DNA of 64,000 nt from Watersipora subatra (taxonomy: Eukaryota; Bryozoa; Gymnolaemata; Cheilostomatida; Watersiporidae). The stretch is taken from the NCBI RefSeq assembly GCF_963576615.1, contig NC_088714.1, positions 65,108,667-65,172,666 on the forward strand, in the 5' to 3' direction. Below the pieces are notes generated by a model. It saw nothing but the letters and a program-made list of their open reading frames with translations. It had not been told where the DNA came from and searched no databases. The position numbers and the translations under genes were made by a program. Below, one piece after another: positions 1 through 11,100 of this stretch. Every line of letters starts with the position of its first letter. The first letter of the stretch is position 1.

Positions 1-3000
1 ATACCACTTGCTGTCATAAAAAAACAAATCACTGCCTAGTTTTTCCCAAGGACGGTTGGGGAATTCCGAACGGAGAAGAGGAGCTTGCTGAACATTAGAC
101 TCCTTCCTGCACGCTTCACACCTACGCACCATTTCAGCTATCTGTTGGGACATGCTAGGCCACCATACTGATTGGGCAGCTCTAGCTCGGCACTTTACAA
201 TACCAAAATGGCCACTGTGAATTTTTTCAAGGACCGAAAGACGCTCAATTTGGGGGATTACGATACGGTCATCAAAAACCAGGACACCATCAACTATAGA
301 AAGCCTAGAGCGGCACTCAAAATAGGGACGTAGTAAAATCTCATGAGAAGGGAGGTACGTAGGCCAGCCAGACCTCACATAACTGAGAACGCGGGAGGTG
401 ACCTCATCATGCTCTTGTTGAACTTTCAACTCCTCTAAACGAGGTGATGAGGCAGTGCAATAAAGTGCTGACACAGCAAACAACTCAACATCCTCCATTA
501 ACATAACATCATCTTCACTGATAGGACCAAGAGAACGTGACAACGCGTCAGCAATAACGTTATTCTTTCCTGAGATGTGTTCAACACGGTAGTGAAACCT
601 CATGAGACGCATTCGAAACCTCTGGATACGGGCTGGGTTTTTGTCTAATTCTATGTCGTTCAGTAGTGGGACCAAGGGCTTGTGATCGGTTTTTATCACT
701 ACTTTCAAGCCTATGATATAATCTCGAAACTTTTCGCATGCCCAGACAACACCTAAAGCTTCCTGCTCAATAGTGGCATACCGTTTCTCGGTTTCACTCA
801 GCGCTCGAGAAGCTGCACTGACTAATCGCAACTCCCCATCATCTTGCACTTGAAACAGGGCAGCACCGATGCCACCTCGAGAGGCGTCTGTGTGTATAAC
901 TGTTTCACGTTGTGGGCTATATGGTGCAAGTTCTACTGAACGCTTCAACTCTTCCTTGACACCATTGAACGCTTGTTCCTGAGCTCTATCCCAAATCCAC
1001 ACAGAATTTTTGTGAAGTAACTCTCGCAATGGAGCACTGAGTTCACCAAGCTTGGTGGTGAACTTGCTGAGCTGGTTTGCCATACCTAAGAAACTACGGA
1101 CATCCTTAACACAGGTTGGCTTGGCAAAACTTTCAATGCCTTGAATAGCCTCAGGGTTAGCGCGAATACCGGAAGCAGATATGACATGACCGAGAAATTT
1201 TATGCTGCTGCAGGAGAACTTGCACTTATCAACATTTAGAGTCATACCAGCCTCAATCATCCTACTCAACACAGCACGAACTCTGGCATCATGCTCAGCA
1301 GTGGATTTTCCCCATATGCACACGTCATCCATATGGACTATTACGCCTTCGAGGCCATCCAGAACTTGAGACACAATTTTGGAATACAACTCTGGGCTAG
1401 ATGACAGACCGAAAGGCAACCGATTAAAAGCAAACCTACCAAATGGAGACAAGAATGTGGTTAACATTTTTGCTTTAGGGGAGAGAGGAATTTGGTAAAA
1501 ACCCGAATTGGCATCAAGGACAGTAAAAACGGTACCATTTCTGAGTTTGGCAAGACTTGACTCAACGTGAGCCATTGGGTGAACCTCTCGACGGACAACT
1601 TTGTTTAATTCTGTGTAGTCAACACAAATTCGGACTTTTTTGTTGGCTTTAGGAACAACAACCATAGGGGCGCACCAATCGGTAGGCTCACTGACGGGGG
1701 ACACGACACCTTTGGTAACCATATCGGCTAGCTCTTGTTTAACATTAGGCAACAACGGATAGGGCACGGACCGTGGGGTGTTGATAGCGAAGGGTCTGCA
1801 GTCAGGGCGTAATTCTATGCCTACTTCCTGTTTCATCTTACCTAAGCCTTGAAAAAGTTTAGGAAACTCACTACGAAATACACAAGGTGCAGTAGTATCG
1901 TAAACAGAGTCTACATCACATTCACAAGATATCAAACCTAGTTTAACACATGCACTGCGACTAAGTAACGCTTTGGTTTGATTTACAACATACATTGTTT
2001 CACTATGACTAACGTTATTGACAGTAAGTACAGCCCTAAATGAACCTAGTACTGGTATCTTAATGTTACCCGGGCCTACAAACTGTTTCTTTGTTTTTTC
2101 AAGGGCTACATGTACACAGAGTGTACTAGGTAGTATGGAAACGTCTGCGCCGGTGTCCAACTTGAACTGAACGGGCGCATCGAGCTTGTCAACAGAGATG
2201 GTTTTTGTCCACACACCCACACTGGTGTCGGTTATTTCACCAAGGAATATGCGTTCTTCTTCTTCTACTTGGCTGATGTTGGGTTCAGATTTAGATCTAC
2301 ACACTTTAGCATAGTGACCGACCTTTCCACAAGATTTACAGCTAACGTCTTTGGCAGGGCATGTTCCTCTTGTATGCGTCAAATATCCACATCTGCCGCA
2401 TGGAGTGTTATTACTCAGCTTGCTGACGTTACTACTCGCTAGGTGGTTGCTCCTAGACTTGGGTCTGCTGCTGCTTTGAACTCTTGAGACGGCGTCGACG
2501 GTGTCAGATTTGTTTGCCGCAGCTCCTCCATGCCCAGCCAAGTCTTTCATGTGTTTGTCCACCTCTTCTGATTGTCGAGCCATGTTAATGGCAACTCCTT
2601 CTGTTAGCTGGTCCACATTCATCTTTTGCATTTCACGGCTGCAGTCAGTGTCGACGATGCCAACTACTATACGGTCTCGCATTTGCTCAGACCTGTTTGA
2701 AAACTCACACCTGTCTGCAATGTCATTAAGGGCTCGGATATATTGCTCAACTGTCTCTCCTGGCTGTTGATCGCGTCTGAAGAACCTAGCCCTTTCATAA
2801 ATAATGTATTTACGTGGGGTAAAATATTGCTGAAAAGCTTCAGTGACTTTTTTGTAGCTTTTTGCATCATCAGCGGACAGACTTAGGCCATTAAATATGC
2901 CTTCACTTTTACTTCCTAGGCAGTATAAGAAACTGTCTATCTGCAACTGCTCTTCATCTTCACTGAGCTTCGCTACTGCATGATAGCGGTTCCAACGAGC

Positions 3001-3063
3001 AAACCATTCCGTCCAGTTTGCCGGGTCAAAGTCAAACTCCTTCGGAGGATTAAATTTTGGCAT
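1..3063 (-). CDS. Gag-Pol polyprotein of a Ty3/Gypsy element, C-terminus off-window
   Basis: The frame opens at ATG 3063-3061 and stays open for 1021 codons to the window edge; I found no stop or frameshift. Gag is followed by two CCHC zinc knuckles at residues 222-255 (positions 2400-2299), each C-x2-C-x4-H-x4-C. The aspartic protease signature DTGAD is at residues 303-307. Reverse transcriptase carries the catalytic HMDD motif at residues 577-580; H replaces the usual Y, which I believe occurs in other invertebrate Gypsy elements. RNase H has its first aspartate in HTDAS (D726), then EQEAL and KTDHKPL. The HHCC zinc-binding head of integrase starts at H949 and ends in CEAC. Gag and pol share one frame with no visible shift signal, so they would be made as one polyprotein. 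The DDE core of integrase lies beyond the window. Confidence 0.93.
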   Translation of the reverse strand, partial: MPKFNPPKEFDFDPANWTEWFARWNRYHAVAKLSEDEEQLQIDSFLYCLGSKSEGIFNGLSLSADDAKSYKKVTEAFQQYFTPRKYIIYERARFFRRDQQPGETVEQYIRALNDIADRCEFSNRSEQMRDRIVVGIVDTDCSREMQKMNVDQLTEGVAINMARQSEEVDKHMKDLAGHGGAAANKSDTVDAVSRVQSSSRPKSRSNHLASSNVSKLSNNTPCGRCGYLTHTRGTCPAKDVSCKSCGKVGHYAKVCRSKSEPNISQVEEEERIFLGEITDTSVGVWTKTISVDKLDAPVQFKLDTGADVSILPSTLCVHVALEKTKKQFVGPGNIKIPVLGSFRAVLTVNNVSHSETMYVVNQTKALLSRSACVKLGLISCECDVDSVYDTTAPCVFRSEFPKLFQGLGKMKQEVGIELRPDCRPFAINTPRSVPYPLLPNVKQELADMVTKGVVSPVSEPTDWCAPMVVVPKANKKVRICVDYTELNKVVRREVHPMAHVESSLAKLRNGTVFTVLDANSGFYQIPLSPKAKMLTTFLSPFGRFAFNRLPFGLSSSPELYSKIVSQVLDGLEGVIVHMDDVCIWGKSTAEHDARVRAVLSRMIEAGMTLNVDKCKFSCSSIKFLGHVISASGIRANPEAIQGIESFAKPTCVKDVRSFLGMANQLSKFTTKLGELSAPLRELLHKNSVWIWDRAQEQAFNGVKEELKRSVELAPYSPQRETVIHTDASRGGIGAALFQVQDDGELRLVSAASRALSETEKRYATIEQEALGVVWACEKFRDYIIGLKVVIKTDHKPLVPLLNDIELDKNPARIQRFRMRLMRFHYRVEHISGKNNVIADALSRSLGPISEDDVMLMEDVELFAVSALYCTASSPRLEELKVQQEHDEVTSRVLSYVRSGWPTYLPSHEILLRPYFECRSRLSIVDGVLVFDDRIVIPQIERLSVLEKIHSGHFGIVKCRARAAQSVWWPSMSQQIAEMVRRCEACRKESNVQQAPLLRSEFPNRPWEKLGSDLFFYDSKWY

Positions 3064-3120
3064 TATATGTTAGAGAACGTATCTAAATATATGCAATCAG
3101 TGTTTGTGCATCTAGAATTA

Positions 3121-3137
3121 GCACGTACTGGGCACCA
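3121..3137 (-). other. Primer-binding site (tRNA) of the Gypsy element
   Basis: On the minus strand the LTR end AACACAACA is directly followed by TGGTGCCCAGTACGTGC. It begins with TGG, as expected for a site complementary to a tRNA 3' CCA end, and sits about 57 bases before the gag start codon. I cannot name the primer tRNA. Confidence 0.65.
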
Positions 3138-3470
3138 TGTTGTGTTTTAGCATACTGATGCGAAGGATGTAACTTGGAAATGAATATTTCGGTGAACATT
3201 TATTTAACCGGAAACTGACTGAATCTCGATACGTTTATATAATAACATTACGAGAATAAGGAAACAATACTACATAAGTATTGATCTCCAAAAGAGTATT
3301 ACGATTATACAACAAGAACTACAAGATTTGCTGACTGATGGGTACGTAATTTATGTTTTTATTTCAGTCATAATGTCATGAGATATTGGAACTACTAGGT
3401 TGTGAGTGGTACTCGTGCGATTACGATGCTGTGTTGCTGGTTTGTACATTTGCCATCACGGCAAGGAACA
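3138..3470 (-). repeat. 5' LTR of the Gypsy element (outer end uncertain)
   Basis: In element orientation the LTR ends in CACAACA at 3138. It contains a TATATAAA-type TATA box (positions 3234-3241) and an AATAAA polyadenylation signal (3199-3204) in the right order. The outer end is set at the first plausible TGT (3470) but has no second LTR to compare with, so 3470 is a guess. Confidence 0.55.
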
Positions 3471-5126
3471 CTAGATAAGAGATAATATATGATGAATTGA
3501 ATCGGCGTTTCTACTCAGAAACTTGGGCATGATAATCTTTACAAAAACAAGATCTAGCATGTCAAGAGAAAAATACGGCAAAAGCAGTTTTCAAATTTAA
3601 CTTTAGCTGCTAACGGTGCACTTTCCAATTTTGCAGGGTTTGGGAGATAGCATAGATCAGAGTTGTTAAATAGATTCTTAACGGTGGATAGAATGCAAAT
3701 ATAACTCATCAAAAGATTGGCTAATTAGTTAGTTTATTTATTAACCGGCAAAAATCTGCATGTTGCGGTGTGTTATACGTGTGTGCAAAACATGTATGTT
3801 AAAGAAAAGTGAATTGTAACGATATTTACATAGTACGTTAACAAAAATGGTTCACAGCTAATTTCTGAAATACTCGATATAGTATATAAACTAGACTTTA
3901 AAGTAGAGCCAGCAATCTTACTAATTAATAAGAGACGCAAAGGATTTCAAAATAAATATATACTACAGATACTTTCAAAGAACTTTAGCATCGGATAATG
4001 ACTGATAAAGTTTTCTTTCCGCATTAGCTGAAAGTGAGTACATAATTTTAGGGTGTACATTAAATTCATTACAGTTGCATTTATGATTTTTATTTATTAA
4101 AAGATTTAAATTTTGTGCAAACAATGTATATTCATTTTGCGCGAAAACTTTGCCGGTGCTATGCAAAACATATTTACTGGTTGCCATGTCTACATCCTGA
4201 TCCAGGGCCTAGTTTTGATTGTGATTTGATTTGCTTTGGTTATCGTTATTGTCCTGTTTTGTTTCACGTGAGCAACGAAATTGCATGTTTATCGGTCGAT
4301 TGGGAGCTTTAATGGTCAAGTATTAAATATAAAACAAGGTTTGTATTTATTCTATATATATTGCATTTAAAATAATAACTATTTCACGACCTGTATTATC
4401 ACGGACCATTCAATCGACAGCCGAAACTAGGTTCTGACTGGTGTTTTTGATTTATGCAGTTATATAGTTGCTTAGCTTGAGATTGTAAAAACATAAAAGG
4501 TTAACAGTTTAACTTACTGTTTTACTGTATGTATATTTATTATAAGTCAAATTAGACAATAACGCTATCTTGTGATAAGTAAAGTTTCGTTGTTTATATT
4601 TGGTTCCATGATTGCGGCTATGTATAATGCAATTGCCGTTTAAGATGTTGAAATGTTCAAGTAATCATTTTCTTGTAACATTTGAAAAAGTTTGATGGAT
4701 AAACAAGCATACGCAAATCTTATTAAAAATACCAAAAATTTTGTTCAATCGAAGTTTTGAAACGTTACAACAATGATCTGTATTTTTCTATTTTATGCCC
4801 AAGAAGTAAGTATGCTTATTTTTCGCTTTTGATGAGGATGCTTTTTAATAATCATTGCTTATGTATGTCTTTCAATTGTTTATTATCTAAAGTGGTTGGA
4901 TAACTTGAAATTTGTTGGTTTTGGTATTTCCTTTTCATGAATGAAAAAAATATTCGGTTTCATCTTGGAAAAAATTTATACTTATTTTTTGTCTACTCTT
5001 AGCTTGAATAAAACTGTTTAACTGCTAATTGTTTTGGTGTGGTAGTAAGATAATGTGCAACTATTTTTTGACATGCAAAAAATACTATCAGCTTTAAAGT
5101 TGTTAATACTATTAGAGCTTCATTCT
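3471..5126. other. AT-rich interval upstream of the acylated coiled-coil gene
   Basis: No convincing coding region. It may hold a promoter or non-coding first exon for the gene starting at 5140, because a 3' splice site (cattctag, AG at 5127-5128) lies 11 bases before that ATG. I could not place the upstream exon. Confidence 0.4.
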
Positions 5127-5128
5127 AG
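5120..5128 (+). promoter_or_regulatory. 3' splice site in the 5' UTR, 11 bases before the start codon
   Basis: The sequence tcattctag followed by gaaaagacaaa-ATG looks like a splice acceptor joined to a very short leader. It implies a spliced 5' UTR exon upstream or a spliced leader added in trans. The polypyrimidine tract is weak. Confidence 0.4.
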
Positions 5129-5139
5129 GAAAAGACAAA

Positions 5140-8100
5140 ATGGGTTGCGGTTCAAGTGCCCCAGCTCACCAGCCTGTTTCACACCATAAACCCCGACCAC
5201 AGGCTTCAGTCAGACCTCAGCAGCAGGTTAGTTCTATCAAACCCCATTTGATAGTTTATCTTTAACATCCCTACCAAAGCCACTACTTTAGACATTGGTC
5301 TGCTACATTCCGATCTTTTTAATTTTTTATTGTATAGCCTTAAAAATAGTTATTTTGTCAAAGTTACTTTGCAGTCAGTTCTTAATTTGCTTGAATGATG
5401 TATTTAGCAACAGCCGGTTGCGGCGTATAATCCACAGGTAAGTAGTGGCTCTTATAAATGGTAACCCAGATTTTTTGCTTGTGTGCTCTTCACTAATCCC
5501 ACCAATAGCACTGCTGTATGTCTAACTATGGTCACCATGCATATTAACCATAAAAAAGTTTGTTGCTGCTTTTTTGCATGTGCTTTTTAACGTGTCACGA
5601 GTTTGTATGTCTTTGCTCTCAGCACTCCCAGCATGCTAACCAGCAGCAAATGGCACCTGCTTCTCAACCAATGCCGTCGCACACCGCCACAGCTTCCCAG
5701 CCACCTATGGGCCAACGCTCGACAATGGGTGGTTTTGGTACAGGCTACAATGATGAGGTAATATAATGAGTATCCTGAATAATATTTTTAACTGGTACTA
5801 CTCCTAGTACTCTACCCCTGAACCTATTGCATGTTTTCTGTACAGTTCGCTCTAATTGTTAAAGCATGTCTGACTTTTAATAGACTTTTTGATAATCTTG
5901 TGTTTTTGAAGTGCAAGCTGCATGTTATTAATGACTTGAAACCATGTTCAAAACATTTTTTGCTAGTGTTCATAAGTGTCTTACTATGGCTTTAACAAAA
6001 AAGCTGTGTTAACACATGTAATGCTACTCACTGCGGGCCCTCTTTGATTTCTCAGGTGACAGTATGTTAGTGATGTGTTTCTCATTATGATAATTTGCCA
6101 AATATGTTTATATTCTCGCAACTGTGTTCAACATGGCATCATGATGGTCACCTGGCATGCATAGGCTATTAACTAATGCTATGAAGTTTTTATTGACCAG
6201 CTGAGATGGCAAATACTTGAGTATGAAGACGCTTATCCATATTCAGTAATTGCGTTTTTGTGTTTCTACGCTCTACTTTAGTAGTTGCCTTCTCTTGTTG
6301 CTGTCCTTCGCACCCCCCCCCCCCCCCTTACCCCTAATTATTGCTAGAAGTTCTTATACTCTAATTGCTTGCTCTTGACACAAAGAGTAGTTGTGTTCTT
6401 TTCGTGCATCCGCCTTCCTTTGTCTCATTGATGCCACATCACAGAGCATAACAAGAGTTGCTGTCTGGACGTTGGTTCTTTGTTTACTAAGGAACAGCAA
6501 AACCTACAGAGCAAGCTTTTTATGCTGCCATTACAGTGCTACTGATAGGCTAAAACTCACAATTCTGGTGATTGGGTCAATCATAAGAATGGGTGTCTAG
6601 CAGGCTCGATAAGGCAACTCACTGCTTCGCTAATATATATCTATAGCTAGTCTGTAATTCTGTGTTTTGGTTTATTGCCCTGGCATACTATCATTGCTAT
6701 TGGAACTTATGAGTGATCAACAATGTTATTTTACTTGTAAACTTGTACACACAGACAAAGCATGAATTACCTACATTAGTTCTTGAAGATATATCACTTT
6801 AAAATACACTTCTGGTTTGATCAGTCGATTAGGTTGTCTGTTCTTTTTACAAAAAATTGACGTTCTATGGAATATAATCTTATTTGAAATTTCATTGAGT
6901 TAGGAAGCTAAGCTTTTCATTTAGTGAATAAAGTCATTTAATTTCTTTACTAAAAAAGTTGAAATAAATAAAACTATTTCTTCTCCCAAAACAATTGTAC
7001 CTGCATTTTTAAATGAAGTGATTTTTTAAACGCGCCTCACAGACTCATCAAACAATGTGAAACGAAGTACATTATTTTTTGTAGCAAACAGAAATAGCGG
7101 TTAAAGATATAAAAACAACAAAGGAGCTTTTGCAACAATACATAGACATCGACAACAAAGTACGGGCCTATGAGGCCAAGTACACACTGAAAAAGTACAC
7201 GGAGATGCACACGGAACACGCCGCACTTCAGGAGACCTGTGTCAAACTAGAAAAGGCTTACCGTGAAGCCCAGGAAAAAACGTAAGTTGTGTCAGCTTTT
7301 CATAATGGGCTGTGTAAAACTATGTCTACAGAAAACATGCAGTATAAGTTAAGTTGGTTAAAATATATCAAAGGTACTAAAAAATATCACAAAGGTATAA
7401 AACTACTTATGAACGCATTTAAAATTTGTAAATGGTTTTCTAACTGCGCTTTTATGGATAAATGCTTTAGCCGCTGACGGCTTGCTGTCACTTACTCTAA
7501 AGGTAATTTCTAAGAAGACATCAATTTAGCTTGAACCTCGGCATTTATTTTTGTTTTTATAAAGCATGATGTTTGTTGGAGCGATCAGACCTACATGTTA
7601 CCGTATATTGTAGTAGTAGTTTATATGGTGGTAGTAGTTTATATGGTAGTAGTAGCTTATATGGTAGTAGCAGTTTATATGGTGGTAGTAGTAGTTTATA
7701 TGGTAGTAGTAGTTTATATGGTAGTAGTAGTTTATATGGTAGTAGTAGTTTATATGGTAGTAGTAGTTTATATGGTAGTAGTAGTTTATACGGTAGTAGT
7801 AGTTTATATGGTAGTAGTAGTTTATATGGTAGTAGTTTATATGGTAGTAGTAGTTTATATGGTAGTAGTTTATATGGTAGTAGTAGTTTATATGGTAGTA
7901 GTAGTTTATACGGTAGTAGTAGTTTATATGGTAGTAGTAGTTTATATGGTAGTAGTTTATATGGTAGTAGTAGTTTATATGGTAGTAGTTTATATGGTAG
8001 TAGTTTATATGGTAGTAGTAGTTTATACGGTAGTAGTAGTTTATATGGTAGTAGTAGTTTATACGGTAGTAGTAGTTTATACGGTAGTAGTAGTTTATAT

Positions 8101-11100
8101 GGTAGTAGTTTATATGGTAGTAGTAGTTTATATGGTAGTAGTAGTTTATACGGTAGTAGTAGTTTATACGGTAGTAGTAGTTTATATGGTAGTAGTAGTT
8201 TATATGGTAGTAGTAGTTTATGTGGTAGTAGCAGTTTATATGGTAGTAGCAGTTTATACGGTAGTAGTAGTTTATATGGTAGTAGTAGTTTATACGGTAG
8301 TAGTAGTTTATATGGTAGTAGTAGTTTATATGGTAGTAGTAGTTTATGTGGTAGTAGCAGTTTATATGGTAGTAGTAGTTTATATGGTAGTAGTAGTTTA
8401 TATGGTAGTAGTAGTTTATATGGTAGTAACAGTTTATATGGTAGTAGTTTATATGGTAGTAGTAGTTCATATAGTAGTAGTTTTAAGGGAACGCTTAATA
8501 AAGTACATCATAAATGGAACCTTTTTAATTAGCTAGATCTCTGTACAAAGTATCAACGTTCACCACCAGAACAGGTCATGAATGGGGTTTGAACTCTGCT
8601 AATGTACATGCACAACCCAACCATGTGCCCCATACTGAAACCCAGCATATATATAAGTTCTATCAGGCTCATCTTAGTGTAGGGGATACGAGATTACATT
8701 TAGCTAGCTACAGTCGTGGCCTGCATTAACATCCAATAAAGGGAGGTTTGCAGATGAATGGAGTAAACTAACGCAGTTCAATAAAAATCACTAAACAAAC
8801 TAGTAGAGCATTTTAGTCTAGGACGACAAGAGCTGAAGTCATCGTCTCTTCAGACAGAATAGAAGAGGCGAGGTCTTCGCGCCCTCGGCCAATAGTGTCT
8901 TCTGAAGGCTATTCATTGGCATACATTATATTGTTACGCCAATGGTTTCCATTAAGTCAAAATCGAGTAGCAGGAACTCAGCACCGTAGTGTTCTCTACT
9001 GATCTAAGTAGATAGCTGTTTCATCTATAATCCACTTTTAACGCGCTAAGGGCAAAGGAGAAGGGAGAGTATGAAGATTTATTCTCAGTTTGGAGCAAGT
9101 CAATTGGTGGTAATCAGGAGGAAGAGAGCGATCCCAATGTTATGAAAGAAAAGGTACGTTAATGACAACTTACTTAACAAGCTATCACCAACTGAACTCA
9201 TCGTTTTTTTCACACTTTGGAGTTGTCTTATTTTTGCGCATTATTTTGTGTTTATGTTATGATGTCATATGGATATATGGAAATATAGGGTTATTGACTC
9301 AAGATCACTCTGATTTATACATTCTTACTCTACCAAATACCTAATTAACCTGAAATCACACAGAAATTAAGCAGTTGCTAGCCAGTTACGATACTATTTA
9401 TGCAGAGATAGCATTTGGTAGATTACGTGTTATTATTGGTTGCTGGTTGCTAACAAATCACTTGAATTGACTAATTAGAAAGAGTGGATTGAGGCAAAAG
9501 GAGAAGAGGAAGTAGCTAAAGCAGAGCTTGAAGCGGTCAAGGTTAAATTAGCAAAAAGTGAAACGACACTACGAGAGAGTGAACCTTTCTTTGAAGAACT
9601 TAAGGCTAAGCATAAAGAGCAAGAGGAGCTCTTAGGTGAGTCCATCAAAATCTTATTTTCTCTCAGGTTAGCTTTTGATTTAGATCACTCTCGTAATCAT
9701 TGCGGAAATAACTGGAACTCTATCTATAAGATTTGAGGTTAACTTATTACGCTATTTGTAACAGGTCAAGCAAAAATCTTTTCCATTTGCCAAGTTTTTT
9801 GGTTTAGCGGAGAACCTCCAGTCGCACTTTTGTATTTTTAGTTACAAACTTTATGATAGCTTTAAGGTATGTCTTAGCACTTAAGTTTGTTTAGCTAAAA
9901 TACATTATATTTTGTGATTTTTTTTGTATTTGGAGGTCCAAGATTAGAATATTGCTGTTTTTACTCCGAATTGAATTATTAACCTCTTGACTTTCTTTTG
10001 GACACACTAAAGCATGAACAAGTTGTGTCCCTCATAAATTAAAGTCCTTAGTCAGCATTTAACAGTGTGTGTCGCATTGCATTGTGGTTAGGCTTCGGAG
10101 CAGCGTGTTAGAATTTTTGAGTTAGAAAGTTGTGTTAGCAGTGTTATATATGCAGTTAGTGTGCAATCCTTGATTTAAGTTCTCCGACAGCTCGGGAAGG
10201 AAGCTGTTATGGTACACCGATTTGCTGGTGTATATTGTAAGAGGTTCTCCTCTCGTTATAGCTCGAGTAGAGACCATATCTATAAGTCGAGTTTGTTTAA
10301 GTTCATCGTAAGAGCTTGACAGTGTGGTTCTCTTCTTGAAATAAAGTGCAATGTAGGCATGCATGTTTTATTTTCATGTGTTTGTTGACAAGTGTCAACG
10401 TTGTTTTATTTGGTTTTTCTATACACATTTTCAATAAAAGTTAGCATTATCTTTTTCTAAATTCTTAGTCAAAAATTTATACGCAGTTTTGATTTAATCT
10501 GTTGAAGTCAGCTACTCATTTGTTACTTGTTACCTTTTATATTAATTTTGCTGTCAAGACCAATTATTATTATTTGTTGAGGCAGTAAAAACAGTCACAT
10601 TCTTTTTAGCACTTTCTGAAATGTGTAAAAAGCCAACAAGCAGCAGTCGGCGTGATCTGGCTCTAGTTACACACAAAGTTATATTTCTATTCACTGAAAT
10701 GGTGCTCTTTATAACACTTGCTGTTACATGGTTCTTACACTACTCTGAAGTAGGCATACAGGCTTTATTGATTACAGCTGTCAAGAATGTGTTCAAATAA
10801 TCAATAGAAACACGCAATGGTCTTTTCCTGATTGGGCCACTTGCCCTTTTGTTCTATAATGTGGCTAGCTAACTTCGCTAGGGCGTAGTCACGCAAGCCT
10901 AAACTGTCAGAGTTAGCTCCAGTTAGAAGGTAGATTAGATTACTTCTAGTGTGTGCAGTAGGGGCAGCCTTTATTTGTCTTCTCGAAGTTATATGGTATC
11001 AGTTACAACAGCCAACCCCCAACAACATTGTTTTACCTTGGCTGCATCAAATAGGTTTGCTTGGCAGAACATCACACAAGGTTCGTGTAGCGTAAGTTAC

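Larger units (their letters stand above)
1..3470 (-). mobile_element. Ty3/Gypsy LTR retrotransposon, 5' part (truncated by window edge)
   Basis: The minus strand reads, in element order: LTR, primer-binding site, short leader of about 57 bases, then one long gag-pol frame that leaves the window at position 1. The domain order gag, protease, reverse transcriptase, RNase H, integrase is that of Ty3/Gypsy (Metaviridae-type) elements. The second LTR and the rest of integrase lie outside the window, so the target-site duplication cannot be tested. The open frame suggests a young or still active copy. The outer LTR edge near 3470 is uncertain. Confidence 0.9.

Noticed and set aside
2501-2770. 89-codon plus-strand frame
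   Set aside because: Antisense of gag in the Gypsy element.
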